DNA from: Flavipsychrobacter sp.
GTDB taxonomy: Bacteria > Bacteroidota > Bacteroidia > Chitinophagales > Chitinophagaceae
Assembly (NCBI GenBank): GCA_017849575.1
Contig: JAFIGV010000003.1
Span: 1-64,000, forward strand
Reading direction: 5' to 3'
Length of the DNA stretch: 64,000 nt
Below, in pieces: positions 16,332 to 25,247 of this stretch. A program made the position numbers and the translations under genes. Every line of letters begins with the position of its first letter. Position 1 is the stretch's first letter. The notes under the pieces are model-generated. The model had not been told where the DNA came from, did not search any database, and was given only the letters and a program-made list of their open reading frames with translations.

Positions 16332-17491
16332 ATCAACCTTTTCACAGCGGGAGAAGCCGAATCCAACTCCTGCAACCATAACACGCCTGGCTTCTTGCCC
16401 TTTGTAAAAGAGCCAATGTGATGGTCCATTTGCAGCGCCACTGCGCCATTGATCGTAGCCCAGCGCAGTAATACTTCCCATCCGATCTGCGGAAAATGCC
16501 GGTGGAGCGTAACCAACTCAGACATTATGGAAAGCTGATGATTGGAAGCCAGACTATCGGTACCCACACAGATGTTGCGCACTTCGACAGCCAACATCGG
16601 CACATCGGGCAACACGCCTTCCAGATAAAGATTGGCATTGGGACATAAGCACCAGGATAGCCGCGGGAAGCGGTTTTCAGCGTAGTGTACATCTGCGGGA
16701 GTGCTCTGCGTATTGTGCACCAGCAGCACCGGGTGACTGGGAGAAATCCATTCCGCATAAGTGGTAAGCGACGACTTTCCGGATGGAGTAAAAAAGGAAT
16801 CGTCAATGCCAAAACCTTCGAGCAGTTGCTTTACCGCACCTGTTTTTTGCCGGTAGTATTCATCTTCTGCCTTGGCTTCCTGATTGTGTATGGAAATCAA
16901 TGCATCGGGCTCAAACTCATCAATCAACTGAAACAAAACGCTCGAAACGGAATAGGGCGCATGCGGAACGAGCGACTGGCGCAACAGGCATTCATCAGAC
17001 TCCTGTCGGGAAAACTGTTCATACACCTGCTTTGAAAATTCGAAACGCTGCATTGCATGCTGTTCTATGAAACCTATGCATTCTACGAAACTGTGCACAT
17101 GCAATTTTCCCTGCGCGCGAAGATCGAGTGTATCAGCAGTATTGGAAATATCTCCCACGGCAACAATGCCATTGTTTAATAGCTCGTCGTAGGCTTGCTG
17201 CCGGGCGTCCGTTTTTTCGGCGTCAGAAAAACTACTGCGATACGAAGGAACTCTTTGCAGAAAAGGGATTAAGCCGGTATGCTCATCCAGCTTTCCCTTC
17301 AGATGCGACAACTCAAGGTGGCAATGCGCGTTGACAAAACCCGGACATAAAATGCCCTCGTAAAAAACAAAATCGTCAACAGCGCCCGTATCAAGAATGT
17401 TCAGGATACTGCCATCATCGGCAACTTCCAGCACGGTACCTTCCGGCAAAAACCGGTAACCATCATGAATTTTAGAAGCGGAAAAAAACAT
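16328..17491 (-). CDS. Amidohydrolase-superfamily metal-dependent hydrolase
   Basis: This 387-residue cytosolic protein shows the deaminase/chlorohydrolase-type TIM barrel motifs in order. GFVNAHCHLELSH (the HxH metal pair, about residues 54-66) comes first, then VPHAPYSVS (about 166), ISIHNQE (His, about 194), LLVHNT (about 255) and CVGTDSLASN (the Asp metal ligand, about 310). An N-terminal beta sandwich is formed by the first 50 residues. The family includes guanine, cytosine and S-adenosylhomocysteine deaminases. The substrate cannot be read from the sequence; related Bacteroidota proteins are annotated only as amidohydrolases. Confidence 0.88.
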   Translation of the reverse strand: MFFSASKIHDGYRFLPEGTVLEVADDGSILNILDTGAVDDFVFYEGILCPGFVNAHCHLELSHLKGKLDEHTGLIPFLQRVPSYRSSFSDAEKTDARQQAYDELLNNGIVAVGDISNTADTLDLRAQGKLHVHSFVECIGFIEQHAMQRFEFSKQVYEQFSRQESDECLLRQSLVPHAPYSVSSVLFQLIDEFEPDALISIHNQEAKAEDEYYRQKTGAVKQLLEGFGIDDSFFTPSGKSSLTTYAEWISPSHPVLLVHNTQSTPADVHYAENRFPRLSWCLCPNANLYLEGVLPDVPMLAVEVRNICVGTDSLASNHQLSIMSELVTLHRHFPQIGWEVLLRWATINGAVALQMDHHIGSFTKGKKPGVLWLQELDSASPAVKRLI

Positions 17492-17507
17492 TTCTTGTCA
17501 GCGCAGA

Positions 17508-18992
17508 CTAACCCTTAAAGTGCTTCAGGAAAATAATCTCTTTCTCAGTAAGCGTCCGCCACTTACCTCTGCTCACATTCTTCTTTGTGAGCCCGGCATA
17601 CATTACCCGGTCGAGCTTTTCTACCACATAACCCAGCGATTCAAATATCCTTCTTACAATGCGATTCTTTCCGCTATGGATCTCAAGACCTACTTCCTTC
17701 CGGGTGTCGAGATAAGCTATTTCATCCACCTGCACCAGACCGTCTTCCAGTTCCAGACCTTTAGAAATTTTTTCATAATCCGTTCGGGTCAGATTTTTAT
17801 CCAAAGTCACGTGATAGACCTTCTTCATGTTGTAGCTCGGGTGCGACAGCTTATGCGCCAGGGCACCATCGTTGGTCAGCAGCAACACGCCGGTAGTATT
17901 TCGATCCAGTCTTCCTACGGGAAACAGGCGATCGGCTTCAGCATTGGCTACCAGTTCCATCACCGTCTTGCGGTCGTTCTCGTCCTCGGTGGTGGTGATG
18001 TAGCCCTTGGGTTTGTTGAGCAGGATATACACCAGATTTTTGCTCGGCGTAAGCTTTTTACCAGAAAGCGTCACCTGATCTCCGGGTTCCACGCGGTATC
18101 CCGGTTCCAGAATCAGTTCTCCGTTCACCCGCACTTTGCCCTGCTTTACCATTTCTGCGGCATCGCGGCGGCTGCATTCACCACTATGTGCAATGTATTT
18201 GTTCAGCGTCATAGCTCCGCCAATTTCTTTGGCTTCACTATCCGCATAATATTTTTTGTTGCGCTCCACTTCGGGCAGCCCTTTGCTAAACGTAGGTGCT
18301 TCTTCCCGCTCCGGGCGACGCGCGCGATCGTCGTCGCCATCCGACCTTTTACGAAAAGGCTTCTTTTCTTTCGAAAAAGTTTTGTCTCCTTTTGAAAAAG
18401 GTTTCCGCTCTTTTGAAAATGGCTTTCTTTCCCTTTTTTCACCGGGTTCAGCTTCCCTTGCCGGCGTTCTCTCGGTGCGGTCCTTCCACGATTTTTTAAA
18501 ATCCTTGTCGCTATCCCGATCAGAAAAAGATTTTTTGTCTTTGGAGAATGGCTTACGGTCGCTGCGTTCTGCTTTATCCCCGTGCTTTTCATCGCGTCTG
18601 CCGGGCTTTTCCGACCATGACTTTTTATCGGTCCGGGCATCGTCTCTTTTAGGAAAAGGCTTTCTATCGCCCCTGAAAGGCTTTTTGTCGCGGTCTTCTC
18701 TTTTTTCTACCGGTCTTTTATCGTCGCGCTCGGGTCTTTCTTTCCAGGTACGCTTTGCGGGTGCTCCCTCTGCCCGTTCGCTGCTATTTGATGTCGCTTG
18801 GGGTCGGGGACGAAAAGTATTTTGTGGATTTTTGTCGGCTCTGTCGCCGGCAGCTTTTTTATAAGGTTTTCGTTCGGGCTTTTCGGGTTTAAAGGACTTC
18901 CCTGCAGCACCTGGTTTTCGACTGGCATCTTTTTTATGCGTTCTGTTTTCTCCAGATGTATTGCGATCAGAAGATTCCGGATTTTTTCTCAT
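17508..18992 (-). CDS. rluB: RsuA/RluB-type pseudouridine synthase with long charged tail
   Basis: This 494-residue protein has two halves. Residues 1 to about 245 are a low-complexity, disordered, highly charged region with repeated KPFSK-like units (KPFSKDKK, KPFSKERK, KPFSKGDK). Residues about 245-494 hold an S4 RNA-binding domain (LNKYIAHSGECSRRDAAEMV, GKVRVNGE) and the synthase domain. The catalytic Asp lies in VGRLDRNTTGVLLLTNDG; KNRIVRRIFESLGY follows. It should modify a uridine in 23S or 16S rRNA. The start at 18992 is chosen because the longer frame runs into the divergent gene at 19056 and reads non-protein-like sequence. Confidence 0.9.
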   Translation of the reverse strand: MRKNPESSDRNTSGENRTHKKDASRKPGAAGKSFKPEKPERKPYKKAAGDRADKNPQNTFRPRPQATSNSSERAEGAPAKRTWKERPERDDKRPVEKREDRDKKPFRGDRKPFPKRDDARTDKKSWSEKPGRRDEKHGDKAERSDRKPFSKDKKSFSDRDSDKDFKKSWKDRTERTPAREAEPGEKRERKPFSKERKPFSKGDKTFSKEKKPFRKRSDGDDDRARRPEREEAPTFSKGLPEVERNKKYYADSEAKEIGGAMTLNKYIAHSGECSRRDAAEMVKQGKVRVNGELILEPGYRVEPGDQVTLSGKKLTPSKNLVYILLNKPKGYITTTEDENDRKTVMELVANAEADRLFPVGRLDRNTTGVLLLTNDGALAHKLSHPSYNMKKVYHVTLDKNLTRTDYEKISKGLELEDGLVQVDEIAYLDTRKEVGLEIHSGKNRIVRRIFESLGYVVEKLDRVMYAGLTKKNVSRGKWRTLTEKEIIFLKHFKG

Positions 18993-19055
18993 TGAATAGA
19001 AATGAACGGCAAAAATACAATCTTTAGATGCAAGCAGACTTTTGTTGATTGAATT

Positions 19056-19715
19056 ATGAACAAATTTGCCCTCACTATCTTTCTGCTTGCTATGCTGGGC
19101 AACCCTTGCGAAAGCTTTGCCCAACTCCGTAAACAGCCGCGCACCCATATTTCCCGCGCCGACTCCGTCAATGTTCCTATCAGCCAGCAACAGCTCTTTA
19201 TCCGTCCCAGTAAAAATATGCTGGTCACCCATTTCGACTTTAGCCTCGGTGCGGGCAGAGTGGCACAGCACGACCGGTCGGCGCTGAGCTTTGCCGGCAC
19301 GGTGCAGGGACTGTATCCTGTGACGGGCGCCATGTATCTGAAAATGGGCGTCTGCCTTACACGCATCAACAGCTTTATCAAAACAGACTCGCTCATTTTC
19401 AAGACAAAAAATCACGCGACTATTGCCAGCCTTCCCCTCGGTATTGGCTTTACTATAGGCGACGATCGCGCACAGATCTATAATAATATTGATTTCCTGC
19501 CGGTGTATTATTTCGATCACCCTACCGTTTCCCGCTCACGAACATTTACTTATGGTTTCGGGCTCGACCTCGGCTTTCATATCCGTATCCGGCAAAGGCT
19601 TCACCTCGGCATGATGGGGAAAATCCAGATCTTTCAGCCCTACGACAAAGACGAGCCCCAAAGCTTTCCCCGATACGGATTTGCCGGCGCTGGCTTGCTG
19701 CTACGGTATGATTAG
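19056..19715 (+). CDS. Hypothetical outer-membrane barrel-like protein
   Basis: This 219-residue protein has a signal peptide (about 1-23, ending ESFAQ). The mature part has alternating hydrophobic/polar strands with aromatic girdles (VTHFDFSLGAGRVAQ, TFTYGFGLDLGFHIRI, RYGFAGAGLLLRYD), as in small beta-barrel outer-membrane proteins. No family is recognised. It is divergent from rluB. The intervening 63 bases must hold both promoters. Confidence 0.65.
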   Translation: MNKFALTIFLLAMLGNPCESFAQLRKQPRTHISRADSVNVPISQQQLFIRPSKNMLVTHFDFSLGAGRVAQHDRSALSFAGTVQGLYPVTGAMYLKMGVCLTRINSFIKTDSLIFKTKNHATIASLPLGIGFTIGDDRAQIYNNIDFLPVYYFDHPTVSRSRTFTYGFGLDLGFHIRIRQRLHLGMMGKIQIFQPYDKDEPQSFPRYGFAGAGLLLRYD

Positions 19716-19838
19716 AAGGGTGTGTTCACAAATATTGAGATCGTTCTATCGCTGATTATTCAACCTGCTGAACTGATTCAGTCAAAATTTTCCAGCTTTG
19801 CTGTAACCTTTCTTTTCGGGTTGCGATATACTTTCTGA

Positions 19839-20321
19839 ATGGACGCCAAAAGCTACAATGCATGTGTACATGAGTGGGCTGATGCTCTTTTCCGGTTTGC
19901 CTGCAAATGCACCGGAAACGAGGAAGATGCCCGGGACATTGTGCAGAGCAGTTTTGAAGTTCTTTGGCAAAAGCGGGAAAACGTAGCGAATGAAAAAGGC
20001 AAGGCTTTTCTTTTTCAGGTAGCCTACAATCAGTCTGTGGATCTCTACAGAAAGAAAAGCAGGGTACAATATCATGAAGAAGTGAAGCTGAGCGGAAGTC
20101 ATCAGCTTTCTAATCCGGATATCAAGCGTGTGCTGGACAGGGCACTGGCACAGCTTGATGAGCAGGCACGCGCCCTCGTGCTGCTGAAGGACTATGAGGG
20201 CTATCGCTACGATGAAATAGCGCAGATTACCGGCTTGTCGGATACGCAGGTAAAGGTGTACCTGCACAGGGCACGCAAAAGCCTGAAACAGTATCTGGTA
20301 AGCGTTGAACATATAATTTAA
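19839..20321 (+). CDS. ECF RNA polymerase sigma factor
   Basis: This 160-residue sigma-70 family protein has the ECF layout. Region 2 covers about residues 8-70 (ALFRFACKCTGNEEDARDIVQSSFEVLW). Region 4 covers about 100-150 (LLKDYEGYRYDEIAQITGLSDTQVKVYLHRARKSLKQY), with the HTH in DEIAQITGLSDTQVKVYLHRAR. It should direct RNA polymerase to a small regulon. The next two genes, a TM protein and an outer-membrane barrel-like protein, follow within 20 bases each. The first is a likely anti-sigma or partner, so the three are probably co-expressed. Confidence 0.93.
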   Translation: MDAKSYNACVHEWADALFRFACKCTGNEEDARDIVQSSFEVLWQKRENVANEKGKAFLFQVAYNQSVDLYRKKSRVQYHEEVKLSGSHQLSNPDIKRVLDRALAQLDEQARALVLLKDYEGYRYDEIAQITGLSDTQVKVYLHRARKSLKQYLVSVEHII

Positions 20322-20334
20322 AAAACAAGCGAAC

Positions 20335-21126
20335 ATGGTGACCTTGGAAAACTATGAGGAGTATATGATCCTCTACGGAGATGGAGAGCTAAGTGAAGAG
20401 GAAAAGAAGGCACTGCTCGAATTCGTGCGGCAGCACCCGGAACTGCAGGAAGAACTGAACATGTATGAGGCTACCAAACTGACGCCTGATACGGCACAGG
20501 TCTTTGCAGGCAAAGAAAAACTGCTGAAACCTGAAGGTGGCGGTAGAGTGATCGCCTTCCGGCAGTACCGTAGCTATGGCATAGCTGCCGCGGTCTTACT
20601 GATCCTGCTGCTGTTTGCTGCACGATGGATGAAAACCGGTCAGCCCGCTATACAGCCAATACCTATAGCCCAACAACCCGTCAGCAATACACCATCAACA
20701 AAGTCAGTAAGTCAACAGCCCCCAATAAACGCACCGGTGATCCGTCAGGAAGAAAGTGTTTCGCTTGCCAGGCAAGGCGTCCATTCAAACAAAAAGCCTG
20801 CAGTGCGGAATACTTCTTCCACCCCGACGGAGCTGCATAGGCTAACACCGGTTGACTATGCTCTGGAAACTACCGTGGTACGCGCCGAACCGGCAGACAT
20901 CCACAGGCTGGAATTGCCCTCGGCTACAATAACTGAACCTTTGCAGCCCGAACCTAAAAATGATCTGCTTGCCTGGCTGCCCGATGAAAAAAAGGAAGGC
21001 TTTGAAGCACTCAAAGAAAACGTGGATCAAAAAATTGAAAAAGTAAAAAACATAAAAGACAATCTCAAAGACACCCAATTTGCGCTAAGATTCGGAAGCA
21101 AAGAACTGGTGGTCATTAACTTTTAA
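20335..21126 (+). CDS. Membrane protein, probable anti-sigma-type partner
   Basis: This 263-residue protein starts with an acidic, helical cytosolic part (NYEEYMILYGDGELSEEEKKALLEF, residues 5-30). Bacteroidota carry this kind of segment in proteins encoded directly behind ECF sigma factors. A single membrane helix follows (about 80-99, YGIAAAVLLILLLFAARW). The periplasmic part is Pro/Gln/Ser-rich linker, then a Lys/Glu-rich amphipathic helix near the C terminus (EGFEALKENVDQKIEKVKN). No zinc-type anti-sigma motif is present. Its position 13 bases behind the sigma factor suggests a role in its control; that is inference. Confidence 0.65.
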   Translation: MVTLENYEEYMILYGDGELSEEEKKALLEFVRQHPELQEELNMYEATKLTPDTAQVFAGKEKLLKPEGGGRVIAFRQYRSYGIAAAVLLILLLFAARWMKTGQPAIQPIPIAQQPVSNTPSTKSVSQQPPINAPVIRQEESVSLARQGVHSNKKPAVRNTSSTPTELHRLTPVDYALETTVVRAEPADIHRLELPSATITEPLQPEPKNDLLAWLPDEKKEGFEALKENVDQKIEKVKNIKDNLKDTQFALRFGSKELVVINF

Positions 21127-21144
21127 ACATTCAACGTCAATATC

Positions 21145-21957
21145 ATGAAAAACATACTCACCATCTTAGCTGTATTGCTCGGCATGACGGCAGCACGCGC
21201 CCAGGAGATCAAAGCCGAGGTGAAACAAAGCGACACCACCAAGGGAAAACACTCCGTCAGTATTTCGCTGGGATCGGACGAAACCAAAGACACGTCGAAC
21301 AAAGTGTTTGACCTTCAAGTAGGTATGCTTGATCTTGGTTTCAACTACCTCGACGACAAGACCGATTACAACAGCGCCGCGGCACAAAGTTTTCTGAACG
21401 TAGATCCTTCTCTGAAAAATAAAAATCTCTTCAGCATGCGCGATGCCAAATCGGTAAATGTAAATATTTATCCCATCCTGCTTAAAGCACGTGTGCTCAA
21501 GACCCAAAGGCAGCGGCTGTATGTATCGCTGGGAGCGGGTTTGCAGATCTACAACTTCCGCTTTAATAAACCCATCAGTTATCAAAACGAAACAGTGCCG
21601 CAGGTGGTAATGGACACGGTGAATTTTACCAAGAACAAGCTTACCGTTACTTACCTGAGCGTGCCGCTGATGGTGACTTCCAAGACCAAACTTGCCAAAG
21701 ACATTTGGCTGGTGTATGGCGTGGGCATCACGGCTGGCTACCGCATATCGTCGTGGACCAAACAAATTTCCGGCGAACGTGGAAAAGAAAAAGATCACGA
21801 TCAGTTTAATCTCAACAATTTCAACAGTTGTATCACTGGTGAGGTAGGCGTAGATGGCTGGTTGCGGTTGTATGCAAGCTATCAGCTTACTGCCCTGCAC
21901 GAAAACTCGCTGCAACAATATCCTTACGCCATTGGCGTTCGTTTCATAGGAATTTGA
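21145..21957 (+). CDS. Outer-membrane beta-barrel-like protein of the sigma operon
   Basis: This 270-residue protein has a signal peptide (about 1-19, ending AARAQ). The mature part is built of alternating strands (FDLQVGMLDLGFNYL, LYVSLGAGLQIYNFRF, LTVTYLSVPLMVTSKT, YGVGITAGYRIS, WLRLYASYQLTAL). The last strand ends YAIGVRFIGI, a typical barrel C terminus. It resembles PorT/OMP_b-brl families but is not assigned to one. It is the third gene behind the ECF sigma factor and is closed by a strong terminator. Confidence 0.75.
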   Translation: MKNILTILAVLLGMTAARAQEIKAEVKQSDTTKGKHSVSISLGSDETKDTSNKVFDLQVGMLDLGFNYLDDKTDYNSAAAQSFLNVDPSLKNKNLFSMRDAKSVNVNIYPILLKARVLKTQRQRLYVSLGAGLQIYNFRFNKPISYQNETVPQVVMDTVNFTKNKLTVTYLSVPLMVTSKTKLAKDIWLVYGVGITAGYRISSWTKQISGERGKEKDHDQFNLNNFNSCITGEVGVDGWLRLYASYQLTALHENSLQQYPYAIGVRFIGI

Positions 21958-21992
21958 CAAAGAGCTTATATACCCCCAATTAACCAATGATG

Positions 21993-22022
21993 AGCCCGGC
22001 ACCTGCATGCCGGGCTTTTTTT
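21993..22022 (+). terminator. Rho-independent terminator of the sigma operon
   Basis: An 8-9 bp perfect stem (GCCCGGCA with TGCCGGGC, loop CCTGCA) is followed by seven T. It lies inside the upstream in-frame extension of the RNase HII frame, so that gene must start downstream of it. Confidence 0.92.
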
Positions 22023-22056
22023 GTCCACATAGAAAGGACAGAAAGCGCTCAGAAAA

Positions 22057-22064
22057 TATCTTTG
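22057..22064 (+). promoter_or_regulatory. TAnnTTTG promoter core for rnhB
   Basis: TATCTTTG matches the -7 element and stands 15 bases before the GTG at 22080, downstream of the previous operon's terminator. No clear -33 element is seen. Confidence 0.5.
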
Positions 22065-22079
22065 CACAAAGCGCAATGC

Positions 22080-22727
22080 GTGAAGTACTTCTTTAAAAAA
22101 GGTTTGGTGGAAGCCGGTTGCGATGAAGCTGGTCGCGGCTGCCTTGCAGGACCAGTATTTGCTGCAGCGGTAATACTGCCCCCCAACTTCCGTCATTCCT
22201 TACTTAATGATAGCAAACAACTAACAGAAGAAGAACGCAACAAGCTACGACCCATCATCGAAAAGAAAGCCCTTGCCTGGGCAGTTGCCAGAGTGGATCA
22301 CGATGAGATAGACCGCATCAACATCTTACAGGCTTCTTTCAAAGCTATGCACCTGGCTATTGATCAGTTGCCGCTGAGACCGGAACTTTTGCTGATTGAC
22401 GGCAATCGGTTTGCACCCTACTTTGGCATTGTACACGAGTGCATTGTGCAGGGCGATGCCCTCTACGCATCTATTGCTGCCGCGAGTATTTTAGCCAAAA
22501 CCCACCGCGATGAATATATGCAGGCATTGCACGAAGAATATCCCCACTACGACTGGAAACAAAACAAGGGATATGGCACGGCACAGCATCGCCGGCAGAT
22601 GAGCCTACATGGCATGTCACCTTACCACAGGCTTACATTTAAAGTGGACTTGTCGGTGTTTGAGGATGAAGCAAAACAAGACCTGATCATGTCAGCGGAA
22701 GAGAAAGTTCAAACACAGATCCTGTAG
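22080..22727 (+). CDS. rnhB: Ribonuclease HII
   Basis: This enzyme cuts RNA in RNA-DNA hybrids and single ribonucleotides in DNA. The first catalytic motif, [16 protein letters not shown], contains the Asp and Glu of the DEAGRG signature near residue 14. LLIDGNRF holds the next Asp, and [22 protein letters not shown] is the conserved central helix. GTG at 22080 gives 215 residues, close to the family size. The frame is open further upstream but crosses a terminator and has no ATG between there and this point; a TTG ten codons on is another option. The 3' end overlaps the convergent histidine kinase gene by 41 bases. Confidence 0.92.
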   Translation: MKYFFKKGLVEAGCDEAGRGCLAGPVFAAAVILPPNFRHSLLNDSKQLTEEERNKLRPIIEKKALAWAVARVDHDEIDRINILQASFKAMHLAIDQLPLRPELLLIDGNRFAPYFGIVHECIVQGDALYASIAAASILAKTHRDEYMQALHEEYPHYDWKQNKGYGTAQHRRQMSLHGMSPYHRLTFKVDLSVFEDEAKQDLIMSAEEKVQTQIL

Positions 22728-23664
22728 GCGTATTGTCCTTCACGCCGATTTTTCCCCCATGTTGCTGTACAATCCTTAGCGTCAGGTACAAGCCCAGACC
22801 CGTGCCCTTCGTCTTGCGTGTATTTTCATTACCCAGCCGGTAAAACTTGCGAAAGATCTTATGCTTTTCCGCATCCGGAATACCCATGCCTTCGTCTTTG
22901 ATCTGAAGACAGGTATGCTTATTTTTTGAAAACAATTGTACGGTGATAAGAGACTCCGCGGGTGAATATTTCAGGGCATTTTCTATCAGGTTGCTCACTG
23001 CCATTTGCAGCATCAACTGATCGCCAATCACCGGGTTTTCCTCTTCTGCTATGTCCACCTCGAAGCGCCCCGGGTAGCGCTGTACATATTCTTTCATCGT
23101 GCCCGTTACCAGGTCGGTAAAGCTAAATCGCTCGCGGGTGGCTTTATATTGTCGCCCTTCCATCTGCGATGCCAGCAGCATATTATTGCACAAATCGTTG
23201 AGCCGGTTAGATTCTTTGATGCACTTGTCTATCAGCACCGTTTTCTTTTCTTCATCGAGCTGATAGCGTTCGAGGGTTTGCAGGTTCAGCTTCATCGCAG
23301 CAATAGGCGATTTCAACTCGTGCGTCACAGACAACATAAAGTTGTTTTGCTGGCGTGATAGCCCAAGACTTCTGCGAAAGGACGAATAAACTATGGCGCC
23401 ACCAATAAGGATGACGAGCAAAAATGTGCTGCCCTCGCCTATGTATTGCTTTTTACGTCGCTCGCGCTTGGCGGCACTCAGTTCTGCCTGACGGGCAAAC
23501 TCGGCCGGATGGCGGACACTGTCTATCGTGGTACGCAGGTGTATCAGCTCCAGATCGTAGATCACCTTGCTCTGTCTATTGAGGCTAAGGCCCCAAAAAA
23601 CCAATGCCGCTACTGTGTAGGCAAAAAGCAAACCATAGATAACATTGAAGTAGCGCATGTGCAA
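22687..23664 (-). CDS. Sensor histidine kinase
   Basis: This 325-residue membrane sensor has two helices (about 7-27 and 78-98) that bracket a short periplasmic loop of about 50 residues. The H-box is [13 protein letters not shown] (about residue 137), the N-box [10 protein letters not shown] (about 240), and the G-boxes are [20 protein letters not shown] and GTGLGLYLT. All key residues are present. No response regulator is encoded next to it, so its partner lies elsewhere. The small sensory loop argues for a membrane or simple periplasmic signal. Confidence 0.93.
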   Translation of the reverse strand: MHMRYFNVIYGLLFAYTVAALVFWGLSLNRQSKVIYDLELIHLRTTIDSVRHPAEFARQAELSAAKRERRKKQYIGEGSTFLLVILIGGAIVYSSFRRSLGLSRQQNNFMLSVTHELKSPIAAMKLNLQTLERYQLDEEKKTVLIDKCIKESNRLNDLCNNMLLASQMEGRQYKATRERFSFTDLVTGTMKEYVQRYPGRFEVDIAEEENPVIGDQLMLQMAVSNLIENALKYSPAESLITVQLFSKNKHTCLQIKDEGMGIPDAEKHKIFRKFYRLGNENTRKTKGTGLGLYLTLRIVQQHGGKIGVKDNTPTGSVFELSLPLT

Positions 23665-23693
23665 TCTTAAAAATAAGGAAAATGCCTGGGTGG

Positions 23694-24191
23694 CTACCGG
23701 CGATATCCCAGCTTTTCAATTCTGAGACCTACCTGCAATACCTCCGGTAGCGGATTGACGCGCATGTTTTGTTCGAACTTAAGTTCGTAGGTGCCCGGTT
23801 TTTTAAAAATCATCGGAGCGTCGTTGCGCGTTATCGGCATTCGCTGTTCATACACCTCACCCATGCCACGGCCCAGCCACTTTCCGGAAGCCTCCGAAAG
23901 GGGAATTTCTATGCGCGAACGTTGGAAACTGCTGTCTCCGGGCTCTTTGGTATATACATACATCCAGAGATTGGCAAAAGGGTAGGCCTCGGTATGACGA
24001 ATGATAAAATAGAGATTATATAGAGCCGCCGTGTCCTCAATATCTACTTTGAAGCTGGGCTGAAAATTGTAGGCCCATTCATATTGCGGCACTGACACAT
24101 CCTTTTGAAAATAAGGCGACTTCATGCAACCCGCCGTGGCAAGCAGGAGGCAACAAAAGGCAATCAGCGTAAATCGAAAAAGAGAATGCAT
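23694..24191 (-). CDS. gldH: Gliding motility lipoprotein GldH
   Basis: This 165-residue lipoprotein has a signal peptide with lipobox AGC (Cys near residue 22: LLATAGCMKSPYF). The rest matches GldH: FQKDVSVPQYEWAYNFQPSF, FIIRHTEAYPFANLWMYV, WLGRGMGEVYEQRMP and FEQNMRVNPLPEVLQVGLRIEK. GldH is required for gliding and linked to T9SS function in Flavobacterium johnsoniae. Its exact contact partners are not known. It fits with the type B T9SS substrate at 2.7 kb. The YicC gene lies 20 bases upstream on the same strand. Confidence 0.9.
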   Translation of the reverse strand: MHSLFRFTLIAFCCLLLATAGCMKSPYFQKDVSVPQYEWAYNFQPSFKVDIEDTAALYNLYFIIRHTEAYPFANLWMYVYTKEPGDSSFQRSRIEIPLSEASGKWLGRGMGEVYEQRMPITRNDAPMIFKKPGTYELKFEQNMRVNPLPEVLQVGLRIEKLGYRR

Positions 24192-24211
24192 GCGTTTAAA
24201 AAATGAAATGT

Positions 24212-25087
24212 TTACAGCACGTTCAGCACCTGTTCCTTGGCCTTTTCGAGTTCGTCCTTCATCCCGATGACGAGCTGCTGAATATCGGCGTTATTAGCTT
24301 TGGCTCCGAGGGTATTGATCTCGCGGCCTACCTCCTGAAGGACAAACCCCAGCTTCTTGCCATTGGAAATATCCTCCCGCGCAATAATGTTATTAAAGTA
24401 GGTGCAGTGTTGTTTCAGGCGCATTTTTTCTTCCGAAAAATCCATGCGCTCGATATAAAAGATCAGTTCCTGCTCAAAACGATTGGGATCTATGTTTTCG
24501 GACCCCACCACATCGCGGAGGGAAGTGGTAAGTCTTGTCCTGATTCTGTCTGTACGCTGAGCTTCCAGAGGCAATATATGTTCCAGCAATGCTTCTATAT
24601 TGCTTATTTTTTCTGAAAGATCTTTTTGCAGCGCACTGCCTTCATGTTTGCGATGTTCCATCAGTAGCATGGCGGCCTCTTCAATAATTTTCGACACTGA
24701 TGCAAACTCTTCCTCCGGCAGCACATCACTTTCGGGCACCACCACCTCGGGCATGCGCATGAGCGTGGAGAGCACATTGTCTTCGGCCAGGCCCAGTTGG
24801 TCGGCAATCTGCTTCATTCCTTTGTAATAGAAAATGGCAAGGTCCGTATTAATGGTCATAGGCTTAGTTGCGCCTTCCTGCCTTATGGCAATGTTGAAGT
24901 CTATGCTTCCGCGCAAGAGCATTCGGTTGAGCAGGTTGCGGATATCCAGTTCGTAAGACCGGAGTATGGGCGGCAATTTGGTCACCATTTCAAATTGCTT
25001 GCCATTGAGCGACTTGATCTCCACGACCACCTGCCGGCCATTCACCACACCTTCCGCGCGGCCAAAACCTGTCATTGAATACAGCAT
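24212..25087 (-). CDS. YicC/YloC-family endoribonuclease
   Basis: This 291-residue cytosolic protein starts with the family's hallmark MLYSMTGFGRAEG and ends with the conserved helical C-terminal region (DISNGKKLGFVLQEVGREINTLGAKAN). YicC proteins are now described as endoribonucleases; in E. coli the protein promotes decay of a small RNA. The ATG at 25087 is preferred over 25105 because family members start right at this motif. It is probably co-transcribed with gldH. Confidence 0.92.
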   Translation of the reverse strand: MLYSMTGFGRAEGVVNGRQVVVEIKSLNGKQFEMVTKLPPILRSYELDIRNLLNRMLLRGSIDFNIAIRQEGATKPMTINTDLAIFYYKGMKQIADQLGLAEDNVLSTLMRMPEVVVPESDVLPEEEFASVSKIIEEAAMLLMEHRKHEGSALQKDLSEKISNIEALLEHILPLEAQRTDRIRTRLTTSLRDVVGSENIDPNRFEQELIFYIERMDFSEEKMRLKQHCTYFNNIIAREDISNGKKLGFVLQEVGREINTLGAKANNADIQQLVIGMKDELEKAKEQVLNVL

Positions 25088-25215
25088 AGGCTTAATTTCA
25101 AACAAAAATCAGCAAAGCAAAGCCAATAAAAAAATGGGCTTTAGATAAATGTGAAAAAAGCCGCAAAAATCGTCTTAAAAAGACCGGTGGTTTTAGGATA
25201 GGCTGGATATTTGGC

Positions 25216-25223
25216 TATTTTTG
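25216..25223 (+). promoter_or_regulatory. TAnnTTTG promoter core
   Basis: TATTTTTG lies 24 bases before the ATG at 25248 in the divergent gap between yicC and the EnvC-like gene. Confidence 0.45.
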
Positions 25224-25247
25224 TTTCATCTCACAAAGGAACCTTTG

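Noticed and set aside
18993-19520. 176-residue upstream extension of the RluB-type frame
   Set aside because: It runs into the divergent gene at 19056 and lacks the charged-repeat composition that starts at 18992.
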